Shown here piece by piece: positions 1 to 7,191 of a stretch of DNA of 8,513 nt (position 1 is its first letter; each line of letters opens with the position of its first letter). Under the pieces are notes generated by a model. The model was not told the origin of the DNA. It saw only the letters and a list, made by a program, of their open reading frames with translations, and searched no databases. The DNA is from Anaerolineales bacterium UBA4823. Its GTDB lineage: Bacteria > Chloroflexota > Anaerolineae > Anaerolineales > UBA4823. The translations under genes were made by a program, and so were the position numbers. The DNA lies in NCBI GenBank assembly GCA_002402275.1, contig DHFN01000188.1, positions 1-8,513 on the forward strand. The letters run 5' to 3'.

Positions 1-2
1 TT

Positions 3-689
3 GTTCAGGGTAAACATCCGTTTAATTTTTCACGAGCCTGTAATCAGGGGGCAAAAGAAGCTAAAGGTGATTATTTATTACTTTTAAATAATGATACTGA
101 AGTGTTTGATTCAGAATGGCTAAAGAACATGGTAGATGTAGCTACTTTGCCTGGCGTTGGTGCTGTTGGGGCAAAACTACTTTACCCTGATGGAAGGATA
201 CAACATGCTGGAGTGGTTATAGGATTAGAAGGCCATGCCTCCCATGTTTTTCAGGGTGTCTATGATGATCCATTCACTCCATATGGACATGTAGATTGGA
301 TGAGGAATGTCTCGGCGGTTACCGCGGCCTGTATGCTTACACCGAAAAATGTCTTTTGGAAAGTAGGCGGATTTGATGAACAATTTCAAATTGCTTTTGG
401 TGATATAGATTATTGTCTCCGCCTTAACGACGCGGATTATCGGATCGTTTATACACCTGATGCCTGTTTAATTCATTATGAAGGAAAATCGCGTGGTGAT
501 TACATCCCTACGCACGATATTAGCGCTAAAGCAGAGTATTTTCTGCAAAAAGTAGATCAAGGCGACCCATACTATCACCCAAACCTTTCCCGGGCCTGGC
601 GTATCCCAACTTTCCGTAGAAAATGGGAACAAGATCCAGCAGAAAGGTTAGAAAAAATCATTGAGTATTTTGGTGATAAAAAATTTTAA
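3..689 (+). CDS. Family-2 glycosyltransferase, 5' end outside the window
   Basis: The reading frame is open from the left edge, so the true start lies upstream; a GTG at 102 would be an artificial start inside the catalytic domain. The 228 visible residues cover the second half of a GT-A fold. They include an N-N-D-T-E-V motif (Asp at visible residue 31) in the place of the DxD metal and nucleotide-sugar site, and a G-A-K-L-L-Y-P-D-G-R-I-Q-H-A-G stretch. A G-G-F-D-E-Q-F segment is followed by G-D-I-D-Y-C, where the acceptor-side acidic residues of COG1216-type transferases lie. Such enzymes move a sugar from a nucleotide donor to a growing glycan at the inner face of the membrane. Donor and acceptor cannot be read from the sequence. 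It is separated from the next gene by 181 AT-rich bases with a stem-loop, so it may be the last gene of an upstream unit. Family assignment is firm; the specific role is unknown. Confidence 0.9.
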   Translation, partial: VQGKHPFNFSRACNQGAKEAKGDYLLLLNNDTEVFDSEWLKNMVDVATLPGVGAVGAKLLYPDGRIQHAGVVIGLEGHASHVFQGVYDDPFTPYGHVDWMRNVSAVTAACMLTPKNVFWKVGGFDEQFQIAFGDIDYCLRLNDADYRIVYTPDACLIHYEGKSRGDYIPTHDISAKAEYFLQKVDQGDPYYHPNLSRAWRIPTFRRKWEQDPAERLEKIIEYFGDKKF

Positions 690-796
690 AATGAATATTA
701 TTTACAATTAGATTATCACACATTTAATTTTAAGGAATATGTTAATAGATAAATTCTTTTGTGATGAATAATTATAAATTCATCGACTCTAAAAAC

Positions 797-832
797 CAAT
801 TAAGAGAGGGTATTAAAACCCCTTTTTAATTG
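797..832 (+). terminator. Stem-loop, possible (bidirectional) transcription terminator
   Basis: Bases 797-810 pair with 819-832: 14 positions with one A/C mismatch and two G-U pairs, around an 8-base loop. The apex is GGG/CCC and the lower stem is CAATTAA/TTAATTG. An A5 run precedes the stem and the 3' arm carries T5, so it resembles an intrinsic terminator, although the T-run lies in the stem rather than after it. It would separate the first glycosyltransferase (ending 107 bases upstream) from the next gene. It could instead be a leader structure of the downstream gene. Confidence 0.45.
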
Positions 833-840
833 TTTATAAT
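813..840 (+). promoter_or_regulatory. Candidate sigma-70-type promoter for the 871-4285 gene run
   Basis: A perfect TATAAT lies at 835-840, with TTAAAA at 813-818 as a poor -35 (4 of 6 matches, 16-base spacer). It sits 30 bases before the ATG at 871 and overlaps the 3' arm of the stem-loop at 797-832. The spacer is AT-rich, so a chance match is possible. A nearby TTGACA at 851-856 has no good -10 at the right distance. Confidence 0.3.
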
Positions 841-870
841 ACAAGAATGGTTGACATTGCCGCATGAGCA

Positions 871-1809
871 ATGTTCGATCAAGAAATATTAATGTCAACA
901 TCTCCGGATCTATCTTTCTGTATTGTTACATACCAGGCTGAAGTCTATTTGCGCGGTTGCCTGGCATCTTTGAGACAATTCCCTCCACACCTTCCCTTTG
1001 AAGTTATCGTTGTGGATAATGCTTCCACCGATGGAACAGTCGAATTTATTGAACACGAATTCCCGGAAGTCACTTTTATAAAAAATACTGCCAACCGTGG
1101 TTACGCGGCTTCCATGAACCAGGCATTAAAACTAGCCCAAGGACGCTATTTGGTGCAGCTCAATCCAGACACCATTGTCCAGGAAAATACATTTGATGCC
1201 CTGGTGTCTTTCATGGAACAACACCTCAAGGTAGGGATTTGTGGACCCAAGGTGCTTAACCCTGATGGCACTATGCAAAAATCTTGCCGGCGAGGTGAAT
1301 CGACCCCTCTAGCAGTAATTGCTCAGTTCAGTGGCTTAGCACGGCTTTTTCCGAACAATCCGCAGCTGGCACAATATACAATGGGCTTTCTGGACGAAAA
1401 CGAAACTCATCCAGTGGCGGGTGTTTCCGGTTCATGTATGCTCGTCCGCCGTGAAGTGGTGGGGCAAATTGGCTATCTAGATGAACAATTTTTTGCTTTT
1501 CAAGAAGACGCTGATTATTGCTTTCGAGCTCGCCAAGCAGGTTGGCTGGTATATTACGTTCCAACAGCCCAAATCATTCATTTTGGAGGATTAGGTGGTT
1601 CGCATGTCCACCCCTTTCGTTCCATGTGGGAATGGCACCGCTCTTATTGGACCTATTATCGCAAAAATCTAGCGGTAAACTACCCATTTTGGTTTAATGG
1701 GATTTACTATCTTATGATGTTGGTGAAACTTGGTTTGAGCTCTTTGGGGGAATTAATCGGACTTGGACGTTTTTCTTCATCTCGAAAAAGAATGAAAATT
1801 CACTCATGA
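871..1809 (+). CDS. Family-2 glycosyltransferase, rhamnosyltransferase (WbbL) type
   Basis: A 312-residue GT-A enzyme predicted to add a sugar (rhamnose in the best-known relatives) to a lipid-linked surface glycan. Visible motifs are the first strand L-S-F-C-I-V-T-Y (about residues 15-22), V-V-D-N-A-S-T-D-G-T (Asp49 and Asp54, nucleotide binding), and N-P-D-T at 98-101 as the DxD equivalent. Further on are G-P-K-V-L-N-P-D-G-T, G-V-S-G-S-C-M-L near 184-191, and E-D-A-D-Y-C at 212-217, where the catalytic base region of the family lies. The C-terminal 50 residues are aromatic and hydrophobic (W-F-N-G-I-Y-Y-L-M-M-L), which suggests membrane association. The start is uncertain: neither ATG 871 nor the in-frame ATG 892 has a clear ribosome site. 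ATG 892 would give a more usual short lead-in (M-S-T-S-P-D-L-S-F), and a stop at 865-867 closes the frame upstream. The next gene begins 20 bases after the stop. Family is sure; the rhamnosyl specificity is a guess. Confidence 0.9.
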   Translation: MFDQEILMSTSPDLSFCIVTYQAEVYLRGCLASLRQFPPHLPFEVIVVDNASTDGTVEFIEHEFPEVTFIKNTANRGYAASMNQALKLAQGRYLVQLNPDTIVQENTFDALVSFMEQHLKVGICGPKVLNPDGTMQKSCRRGESTPLAVIAQFSGLARLFPNNPQLAQYTMGFLDENETHPVAGVSGSCMLVRREVVGQIGYLDEQFFAFQEDADYCFRARQAGWLVYYVPTAQIIHFGGLGGSHVHPFRSMWEWHRSYWTYYRKNLAVNYPFWFNGIYYLMMLVKLGLSSLGELIGLGRFSSSRKRMKIHS

Positions 1810-1829
1810 ATTAAGGATTTTACAAGAAT

Positions 1830-2840
1830 ATGGAATGGGATGCCCGTTATCATTTATTAAAACTATTTCACCGTTGGCCATTGATCCTTTTGGTATTTGG
1901 ATTAGGTGCTGGGCTGGGTTGGTTGATTTCTCTTATCATTCCTGCAACTTATCGGGCTGAAGCGGATTTAGGTGTTTACTACCAATCCGATGCGATCTTT
2001 CGTAATGTGGATGATTATAAAAATTGGGAAATGGAACAGCTCCAAGTAGCGATCTTTTCGGACGACATACTAGGTGAAACTCAAAAGCAGCTGTTAATTA
2101 ACGATCGCTATTGGAAGGATAAAACTATTGCCGATATCCGGTCTATGGTACATGTCTATTGGCGCAACGCAGGTGTCTGGCATTTGGTGGCAGAGGCTCC
2201 TAAGCCTAATTATGCCCGCCAGCTAGTGGAAACCTGGAAATCGGTCATCCTGGAAAAAGTGGGGGGCGCGCTGACCAAATCATCTGATTGGCTGCGAATC
2301 AATGCTGACCTTCAAATGGCAAGCCGGGCCAAATTGGAAGGGCTTGCTCGTCAAGCAGCATTGACCCAAATGCAACAGGTTTTTTCTCAATGGATCGAAT
2401 CAAGTCACGAACACGGAGAATCTCCTCTCAACCCTCAAGAACGCTGGCGCTTTTATGATTTAGCTGCCCGATTGGCAGAGCAAAATTCCGCTGGAAAAGA
2501 ATTATTGGATCAATTTCCTGCATCCGATGCACTCGCCACTCAATATATTCCCTGGATTGAACAAGCGTTAGGGGTAATTGAGAGTGAATTGGGCTTGTTA
2601 CAAGCTCAAATTCCGATTTTAGATGAGAATATCAATCGTAATTCCCAGAAATTGACTGAGTGGGTGAATGCCTCATGGGGGCTGTCCGCTTACATTCATT
2701 TAGATTCGTTAAATGCTGAAGTTAAACCAGCTCAACCTATTCGGTCATCTCCTCTTATTGCTTTAGTTGGGGGAATTATTGCCCTGCTGGTTGCCAGTGT
2801 GATCTGGCTAGCATTAACCGAACGCGGGAATTCACACTAA
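1830..2840 (+). CDS. Wzz-like polysaccharide chain-length / co-polymerase protein
   Basis: A 336-residue protein with the two-helix layout of the Wzz/PCP family. A short cytoplasmic N-terminus is followed by a transmembrane helix at about 15-38, then a long soluble region (about 40-300) and a second helix at about 309-329. A short tail, T-E-R-G-N-S-H, ends it. The soluble region is rich in Q, E, A and L and probably helical in its second half. Before the second helix, P300-A-Q-P303-I-R-S-S307-P308 resembles the proline-rich Wzz motif, but without the following Lys. There is no Walker A/B or tyrosine cluster, so it is not fused to a BY-kinase as in Wzc. Such proteins form oligomers in the membrane that set glycan length with a Wzy polymerase, and a polymerase-type gene follows after only 5 bases. 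AAGGA at 1813-1817 is a somewhat distant ribosome site (12 bases). The primary sequence is divergent, so the call rests on topology, the motif and the neighbour. Confidence 0.75.
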   Translation: MEWDARYHLLKLFHRWPLILLVFGLGAGLGWLISLIIPATYRAEADLGVYYQSDAIFRNVDDYKNWEMEQLQVAIFSDDILGETQKQLLINDRYWKDKTIADIRSMVHVYWRNAGVWHLVAEAPKPNYARQLVETWKSVILEKVGGALTKSSDWLRINADLQMASRAKLEGLARQAALTQMQQVFSQWIESSHEHGESPLNPQERWRFYDLAARLAEQNSAGKELLDQFPASDALATQYIPWIEQALGVIESELGLLQAQIPILDENINRNSQKLTEWVNASWGLSAYIHLDSLNAEVKPAQPIRSSPLIALVGGIIALLVASVIWLALTERGNSH

Positions 2841-2845
2841 CTATT

Positions 2846-4285
2846 ATGAAAACCATATTTTCTTGGATTGAAAATATCGCCTGGGCAGCTTTCTGGCTTT
2901 GTTTACCAATTACCAGCTTTCGTTATTTCCCGGCTGGATTAGGAGGTGGAACTCTTGTCCGTCCTCTCTCTCTTTATCCATTAATAATCTTACTCATCAT
3001 CGGGGTATTGCCAGCCCTTTTTCGTCGTTCGATTCCAAAAACGCTATTAACGCTCCTTCCATTTGTGGTTGCACTTCTGATTAGTGCTGCCTACTCTACA
3101 TTGTTGGGAATCGAACCAGTTTTAGGGATATCTGTCACCGATCGATTGTTGCGGGCTTTAATCACTCTGGCGATTGGAGTTTCCTTTTATGTCACGGTGG
3201 TTATACTTAGTGATCAACGGGATCGGTTTTATTCTGCTTTACGCTGGATGATGATTGGTTTTGCTATGGCGTTTGTCTGGGGCTCACTTCAAGTTGTGAA
3301 TATCCTCCATTTTATACCCGCATATTTTACAAAATTGAATCAGATCCAACTTTTTTTTTCCATAAGGAAATTATTTCCAACGCGGATTTCAGGAATGACT
3401 TATGAACCTAACTGGTTTGGAGAACAGATTAGCATTTTGGTGTTACCTTGGTTGGTAGCAGCTGTATCTACCGGGCAATCTCTGTTTCGTTGGCGTTGGC
3501 GGAAAGTGACTGTGGAATGGTTTTTCCTGTTGTGGGCTTTGATCATGATTGGTTTTACTTTTTCAAGAGCTGCTTACATCAACGTGATTGCGATTGGTTT
3601 GGTAGCGGTTTTATTATTTCGCAAACCGGCTAAACCTTCCAATGGTCATCGTTCGGGATGGTTATTTTTCAGGAGAATAGCTGAGATTGTCGTTGTCCTG
3701 GCGGCTTTTGTTGCTGGGGGGTACATCATTGGCAGGCATAATGCTTTCTTTTCTCGAATTTGGGGATATTGGTTGGAAGGAAAAGAAACCAGCTTAGCAG
3801 ATTATTTCCAATACCTGGGTTTTGGGGCACGCTTTACTTATGTTACGACCGCGTTCAACACATATCAAGATTATCCGATTCTCGGAGTAGGTCCGGGAAA
3901 TTATGCGTTTTTCTTCGAGAAAATGTTGCCCGATCAACCATTAGCATCCATACCAGAATTATTGCGAATCATCTCACCCGAAGAAGGGCGCAACCGATTG
4001 ATCACACCTAAAAACCTCTATTTACGCATCTTGGCGGAAGGGGGATTGGTTGGGCTGGCTACTTTTCTAGCTTTTCTGGCAGCAGTAATAGGATGTGGTT
4101 TGTTTTTGTGGTTCTCGAAGGATAAGGAAGAAAATTTTTGGGGCGGAGCAGCTTTGCTCGGTATTGTGGCACTTGTTTTGGGGGCGTTCTCTTTTGATTC
4201 CTTTGCTTTGCCAAATATGTGGGTATTAACTGGTTTGATCACATCTGCTAGCTGGCAGGCTTATCGAAGGTCTCGTGCAGAATAA
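2846..4285 (+). CDS. O-antigen ligase/polymerase-type membrane protein (Wzy_C/WaaL superfamily)
   Basis: A 479-residue protein made mostly of hydrophobic helices, roughly ten to twelve. The pattern is that of O-antigen ligases and Wzy polymerases, which join lipid-linked glycan units or move them to an acceptor on the outer face of the membrane. Family signatures are G183-M-T-Y-E187-P-N-W-F-G-E, F239-S-R241-A-A-Y, and a large loop between later helices. That loop starts near A-R-F-T-Y and carries G347-V-G-P-G-N-Y, the usual PF04932 hallmark, and ends in a conserved-looking N-L-Y-L-R-I-L-A-E-G-G. Its start lies 5 bases after the Wzz-like stop without a clear ribosome site, which suggests translational coupling. 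A run of nine T at 3351-3359 lies inside the gene (codons for L-F-F-S) and could be prone to slippage. Ligase and polymerase cannot be told apart from sequence alone; the adjacent Wzz-like gene favours polymerase. Confidence 0.85.
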   Translation: MKTIFSWIENIAWAAFWLCLPITSFRYFPAGLGGGTLVRPLSLYPLIILLIIGVLPALFRRSIPKTLLTLLPFVVALLISAAYSTLLGIEPVLGISVTDRLLRALITLAIGVSFYVTVVILSDQRDRFYSALRWMMIGFAMAFVWGSLQVVNILHFIPAYFTKLNQIQLFFSIRKLFPTRISGMTYEPNWFGEQISILVLPWLVAAVSTGQSLFRWRWRKVTVEWFFLLWALIMIGFTFSRAAYINVIAIGLVAVLLFRKPAKPSNGHRSGWLFFRRIAEIVVVLAAFVAGGYIIGRHNAFFSRIWGYWLEGKETSLADYFQYLGFGARFTYVTTAFNTYQDYPILGVGPGNYAFFFEKMLPDQPLASIPELLRIISPEEGRNRLITPKNLYLRILAEGGLVGLATFLAFLAAVIGCGLFLWFSKDKEENFWGGAALLGIVALVLGAFSFDSFALPNMWVLTGLITSASWQAYRRSRAE

Positions 4286-4455
4286 ACCTAAATTATCGTT
4301 TTTTTGGATATCATGAATTAGTTTCGTTTATTCGTGACCCTAATTTGTGGATAGAATTTAACTTTGATGTGTACAACCTTCAAATGCGATCACAAATGAA
4401 CCAATGAATTGGGTTAGATTTCGAATTTTTCCCATAATAAATACCTTTCGTTGAT

Positions 4456-4464
4456 TGGTATAAT
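4456..4464 (+). promoter_or_regulatory. Extended -10 promoter candidate for the metallopeptidase gene
   Basis: TGGTATAAT is an exact extended -10 element (TGnTATAAT), with no convincing -35 box, as expected for this class. A transcript from about 4471 would have a leader of roughly 100 bases before the ATG at 4573. The polymerase gene ends 171 bases upstream, so the peptidase appears to have its own promoter. No clear intrinsic terminator was found between 4286 and 4455, so read-through is also possible. Confidence 0.45.
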
Positions 4465-4572
4465 CTCTTATATATTTGTTGAGGTTCATTTCAAGAAGTG
4501 TAATTTCGTGTGCGTAAGCTGCTATATCAATAAAATCAGGTGTTTGAATACATAAACGAACGGTAATAATTA

Positions 4573-6663
4573 ATGAAAAATCGAACAATTCTTATTCTAG
4601 TTGGGGTCTTATTTTTAGCTTGTGTTGGATTGGTTTGCCTAGTTTCTGTTGGTGGTGGTTTAGTTTACTGGTGGGCAAATCGAGTTAATGGGGCTGGAAC
4701 ATCCATCAGCTCAAGCGGAATAGCCACACCAAGCCCTTGGGTCATTCGACCTTCAGAGATTACAACCCTCCCACCGAATATATTAATCCCCACCACGACT
4801 TCAAATATACCCCAGCAGGCAACGCCGGTTATCCTCATATCTTCTTCGCCGGAAATGGTTCTCAAGACATTAAGGGATACAACCCTTCCTGATAGCGATC
4901 TCATTGAACTAGCTGAACGGTTACAAGGAAAATCGAACATATCCCCAACCCAGGTAGCGCCATCCCAAGCTTACCAAGTTGGCGATCAACAATCCTTTTG
5001 GGTGTCTAACGTGGATACCAATGAAAATTTCAAAGTCAACACAACTCTTCAATACATCACCGATCATGCTTATTTTTGGATTGAAAATGAGATATCTTTC
5101 AAAGAAAAAGATTTACAAGAACTAGCCGATACGTTTGAAACCAAAATTTATCCTACCGACCGCGAATTCTTTGGGAGTGAATGGACCCCTGGTGTGGATG
5201 GGGATCCCCACATTTATATCCTTTATGTCCGTAATGCCGGAGGTAGTATCGCTGGCTACTTCTCTTCTGTGGATGAATACCCTCCTCAAGCTCATCAATA
5301 CTCAAATTGGCATGAGACATTTGTTTTCAACGCTGATAATGTGGATTTACGCGATAACTTTACTTATGGTGTGCTGGCGCATGAATTACAGCACATGATC
5401 CATTGGGCAAACGACCGTAATGAGGACACTTGGATGAATGAGGGATTTTCAGACTTGGCGATGTTCCTCAATGATTTTGATACCGGTGGTCACGACTATC
5501 TGTTTGCTGAAGATCCCGATTTACAGCTTAATGATTGGCCCAACGACCAAGACCAAACCCCGCCCCATTATGGAGCTTCGTTTTTATTTACAACTTATTT
5601 TCTCGATCGTTTTGGCGAGCAAACCACCAAGGCGCTTATCCGCCGTCCGGAGAATGGTTTAACGAGCATTGATGCATTAATGCAAGAGAAAGGTTTGAAT
5701 GATTCAGCCACGAGACGCCCAATCACTGCTGACGATATTTTCCTAGATTGGACTTTGGCGAACTATCTGCATGATTCCAAAGTAGGGGATGGGCGCTATA
5801 CTTATTCGAATTATCCCAATGCACCCCAGACATCGGATACCGAAACGATCAATTCCTGTAACTCTGATACTCAAACCCGCTCGGTTCATCAATATGGGGC
5901 AGATTATATTCGGATTGGTTGTCAAGGGAATGTAACCTTGAAATTTGAAGGATCCGTTCGAGTAGGCTTATTGCCTGTTGATCCTTTTTCGGGTACTTGG
6001 GCGGTTTGGTCAAATAAAGGGGACGAATCGGATATGATGCTTACTCGGGAATTTGACTTTACCCAATCTCAAGGACCATTAACCCTCACATATTGGACCT
6101 GGTACGATTTGGAAAAAGATTATGATTTTGTTTATTTGTTGGCATCCAGCGATGGGAATCATTGGGAAATGCTGCATCCAGCTCATGGAACAGCTGGGAA
6201 TATCACCGGTAATAACTTCGGATTTGGTTACAATGGCTTGAGTGGCAGTGCGGATCAAGCGCAATGGATTAATGAGTCAGTTGACTTGTCTCAATATAAG
6301 GGCAAGAAAGTCCAGATTCGGTTTGAATATGTGACAGATGCAGCGGTCAACGGAGAAGGTTTTTTGCTAGATGATGTGGCAGTGCCTGAGATTGGGTATT
6401 TTGACAATTTTGAGAATGGGGATGGTGGTTGGCATGGCGCTGGGTTTGTACGGATAGAAAACGCATTGCCCCAAACCTTTCACCTTGCTTTGATTCGCCA
6501 TGGCAATCCAACCTCGGTAGAATACTTGAGTTTGAATGCCGATGATTCAGTCGAAGTACCCCTCAATTTCAACGGTGATTTACAGGAAGTTGTGTTAGTT
6601 GTGACTGGAACGACCCGCTATACTCGTCAACCGGCAGCTTATCGATTCTCTTTTATTCCATAA
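4573..6663 (+). CDS. Secreted or membrane-anchored zinc metallopeptidase with immune-inhibitor-A-like C-terminal modules
   Basis: A 696-residue exported protease. A basic start (M-K-N-R) and a long hydrophobic segment at about 5-37 make a signal anchor or signal peptide. Cys17 lies in F-L-A-C, a poor lipobox, so lipoprotein status is doubtful. A Ser/Thr/Pro-rich linker runs from about 42 to 90. The catalytic part shows H270-E-L-Q-H274 with E290 in W-M-N-E-G-F-S-D, the HExxH plus downstream Glu arrangement of zinc peptidases. H277 and W278 after the motif recall hyicolysin-like (M30) enzymes. From about 490, a beta-rich module with Y507-W-T-W-Y-D and G596-F-L-L-D-D, then F610-D-N-F-E-N-G-D-G-G-W, matches the C-terminal modules of immune inhibitor A (M6) proteins. 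It probably degrades extracellular protein for nutrition. No clear ribosome site precedes the ATG. The gene converges with the YtxH-type gene. Protease role is strong; M6 versus M30 is unresolved. Confidence 0.88.
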   Translation: MKNRTILILVGVLFLACVGLVCLVSVGGGLVYWWANRVNGAGTSISSSGIATPSPWVIRPSEITTLPPNILIPTTTSNIPQQATPVILISSSPEMVLKTLRDTTLPDSDLIELAERLQGKSNISPTQVAPSQAYQVGDQQSFWVSNVDTNENFKVNTTLQYITDHAYFWIENEISFKEKDLQELADTFETKIYPTDREFFGSEWTPGVDGDPHIYILYVRNAGGSIAGYFSSVDEYPPQAHQYSNWHETFVFNADNVDLRDNFTYGVLAHELQHMIHWANDRNEDTWMNEGFSDLAMFLNDFDTGGHDYLFAEDPDLQLNDWPNDQDQTPPHYGASFLFTTYFLDRFGEQTTKALIRRPENGLTSIDALMQEKGLNDSATRRPITADDIFLDWTLANYLHDSKVGDGRYTYSNYPNAPQTSDTETINSCNSDTQTRSVHQYGADYIRIGCQGNVTLKFEGSVRVGLLPVDPFSGTWAVWSNKGDESDMMLTREFDFTQSQGPLTLTYWTWYDLEKDYDFVYLLASSDGNHWEMLHPAHGTAGNITGNNFGFGYNGLSGSADQAQWINESVDLSQYKGKKVQIRFEYVTDAAVNGEGFLLDDVAVPEIGYFDNFENGDGGWHGAGFVRIENALPQTFHLALIRHGNPTSVEYLSLNADDSVEVPLNFNGDLQEVVLVVTGTTRYTRQPAAYRFSFIP

Positions 6664-6694
6664 ATAATACAATCCCATCGAGGTTGTCCAAAAA

Positions 6695-6769
6695 GTCATA
6701 AATGCCCTATCGAGCGAAGAGCGATATCTAAGTATTGAGGAAAAGATCTCTCGCTTCGCTCGGGGTGAT
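6695..6769. repeat. Degenerate palindromic repeat between convergent genes
   Basis: CGAGCGAAG at 6711-6719 is a perfect inverted copy of CTTCGCTCG at 6754-6762, separated by 34 bases that pair only loosely. Weaker outer symmetry continues as TCA at 6696-6698 against TGA at 6766-6768. From memory, palindromes with GAGCGAAG/CTTCGCTC cores flanked by GTCATT-like ends are dispersed in many Chloroflexota and other genomes, so this may be a decayed member. Its place between a + gene and a - gene would suit a two-way terminator. The preceding GAGGTTGTCCAAAAAGTC (6680-6697) looks like an insertion-sequence end, but no transposase is present. Confidence 0.5.
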
Positions 6770-6828
6770 AATCTTCTTATGAAACCTCATTATTTTTGGC
6801 TTCACAGCCAGGATAAGAATATCGAAAA

Positions 6829-7053
6829 TTATTCTAGGGCTTGGCTAGGGTTGCGTAGCGCTTCAAGCTGCTCTTCTAGTTCTGCACGGCGCTCTCCGGC
6901 TGCTTGGCGGAGCTCATTCTGCAATTTCGCAATCCTCTCGCGCATCTCTAACCGAATTTCATCACCCGAGCTAGGTGCTAACATGAGTGCCAAAAGTGCT
7001 CCTAAAAATCCACCAATGGTTGCCCCAACAAAAAAATTAATAAACCGGCGCAT
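6829..7053 (-). CDS. Small YtxH-domain membrane protein
   Basis: A 74-residue protein starting M-R-R-F-I-N-F-F-V-G. A glycine- and alanine-rich transmembrane helix lies at about 7-26 (G-A-T-I-G-G-F-L-G-A-L-L-A-L-M-L-A-P), followed by the S-S-G-D-E-I-R turn. The remainder is a charged amphipathic helix (about 32-68) likely to form a coiled coil. This is the classical YtxH / gas-vesicle-accessory-like small protein layout; the family's function is not established beyond a link to general stress in Bacillus. The start is well supported: AGGAGA at 7063-7058 (reading the - strand) lies 4 bases before the ATG, and a strong promoter lies just upstream. It is a single-gene unit, convergent with the metallopeptidase gene. 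Confidence 0.85.
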   Translation of the reverse strand: MRRFINFFVGATIGGFLGALLALMLAPSSGDEIRLEMRERIAKLQNELRQAAGERRAELEEQLEALRNPSQALE

Positions 7054-7082
7054 AGTTTCTCCTAAATTAAATGGAACTAAGA

Positions 7083-7111
7083 TTTATGATCTCAACTATA
7101 TAGTCTGTCAA
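7083..7111 (-). promoter_or_regulatory. Sigma-70-type promoter for the YtxH-type gene
   Basis: Read on the - strand, a perfect TTGACA (7111-7106) is followed by a 17-base spacer and CATAAA (7088-7083; 4 of 6 matches to TATAAT). Transcription would begin near 7076, giving a leader of about 23 bases that contains the AGGAGA ribosome site. Position, orientation and spacing all fit the downstream gene, making this the best promoter in the window. Confidence 0.65.
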
Positions 7112-7191
7112 ATCCTGTTAATGATTATGATGTGATTCTCTATGAGTATATACCATATTGGCTTGCTATTCAACTAATTTTTATGATTTAA

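Noticed and set aside
851..856. TTGACA as a -35 box before the second glycosyltransferase
   Set aside because: At 16-18 bases downstream there is no -10-like hexamer, and the resulting start would fall inside the coding region.
4358..4588. 76-codon - strand frame in the leader of the metallopeptidase gene
   Set aside because: It begins with TTG inside the peptidase coding start, has no ribosome site, and its product resembles no family I know.
6797..6810. TGGCT/AGCCA hairpin as a terminator for the YtxH-type gene
   Set aside because: The stem is only 5 bases and, on the - strand, is followed by an A-run rather than a U-run.
6779..7135. 118-codon + strand frame over the YtxH-type gene
   Set aside because: It is antisense to a gene with a clear domain, promoter and ribosome site; its serine- and arginine-rich product is typical of a shadow frame.
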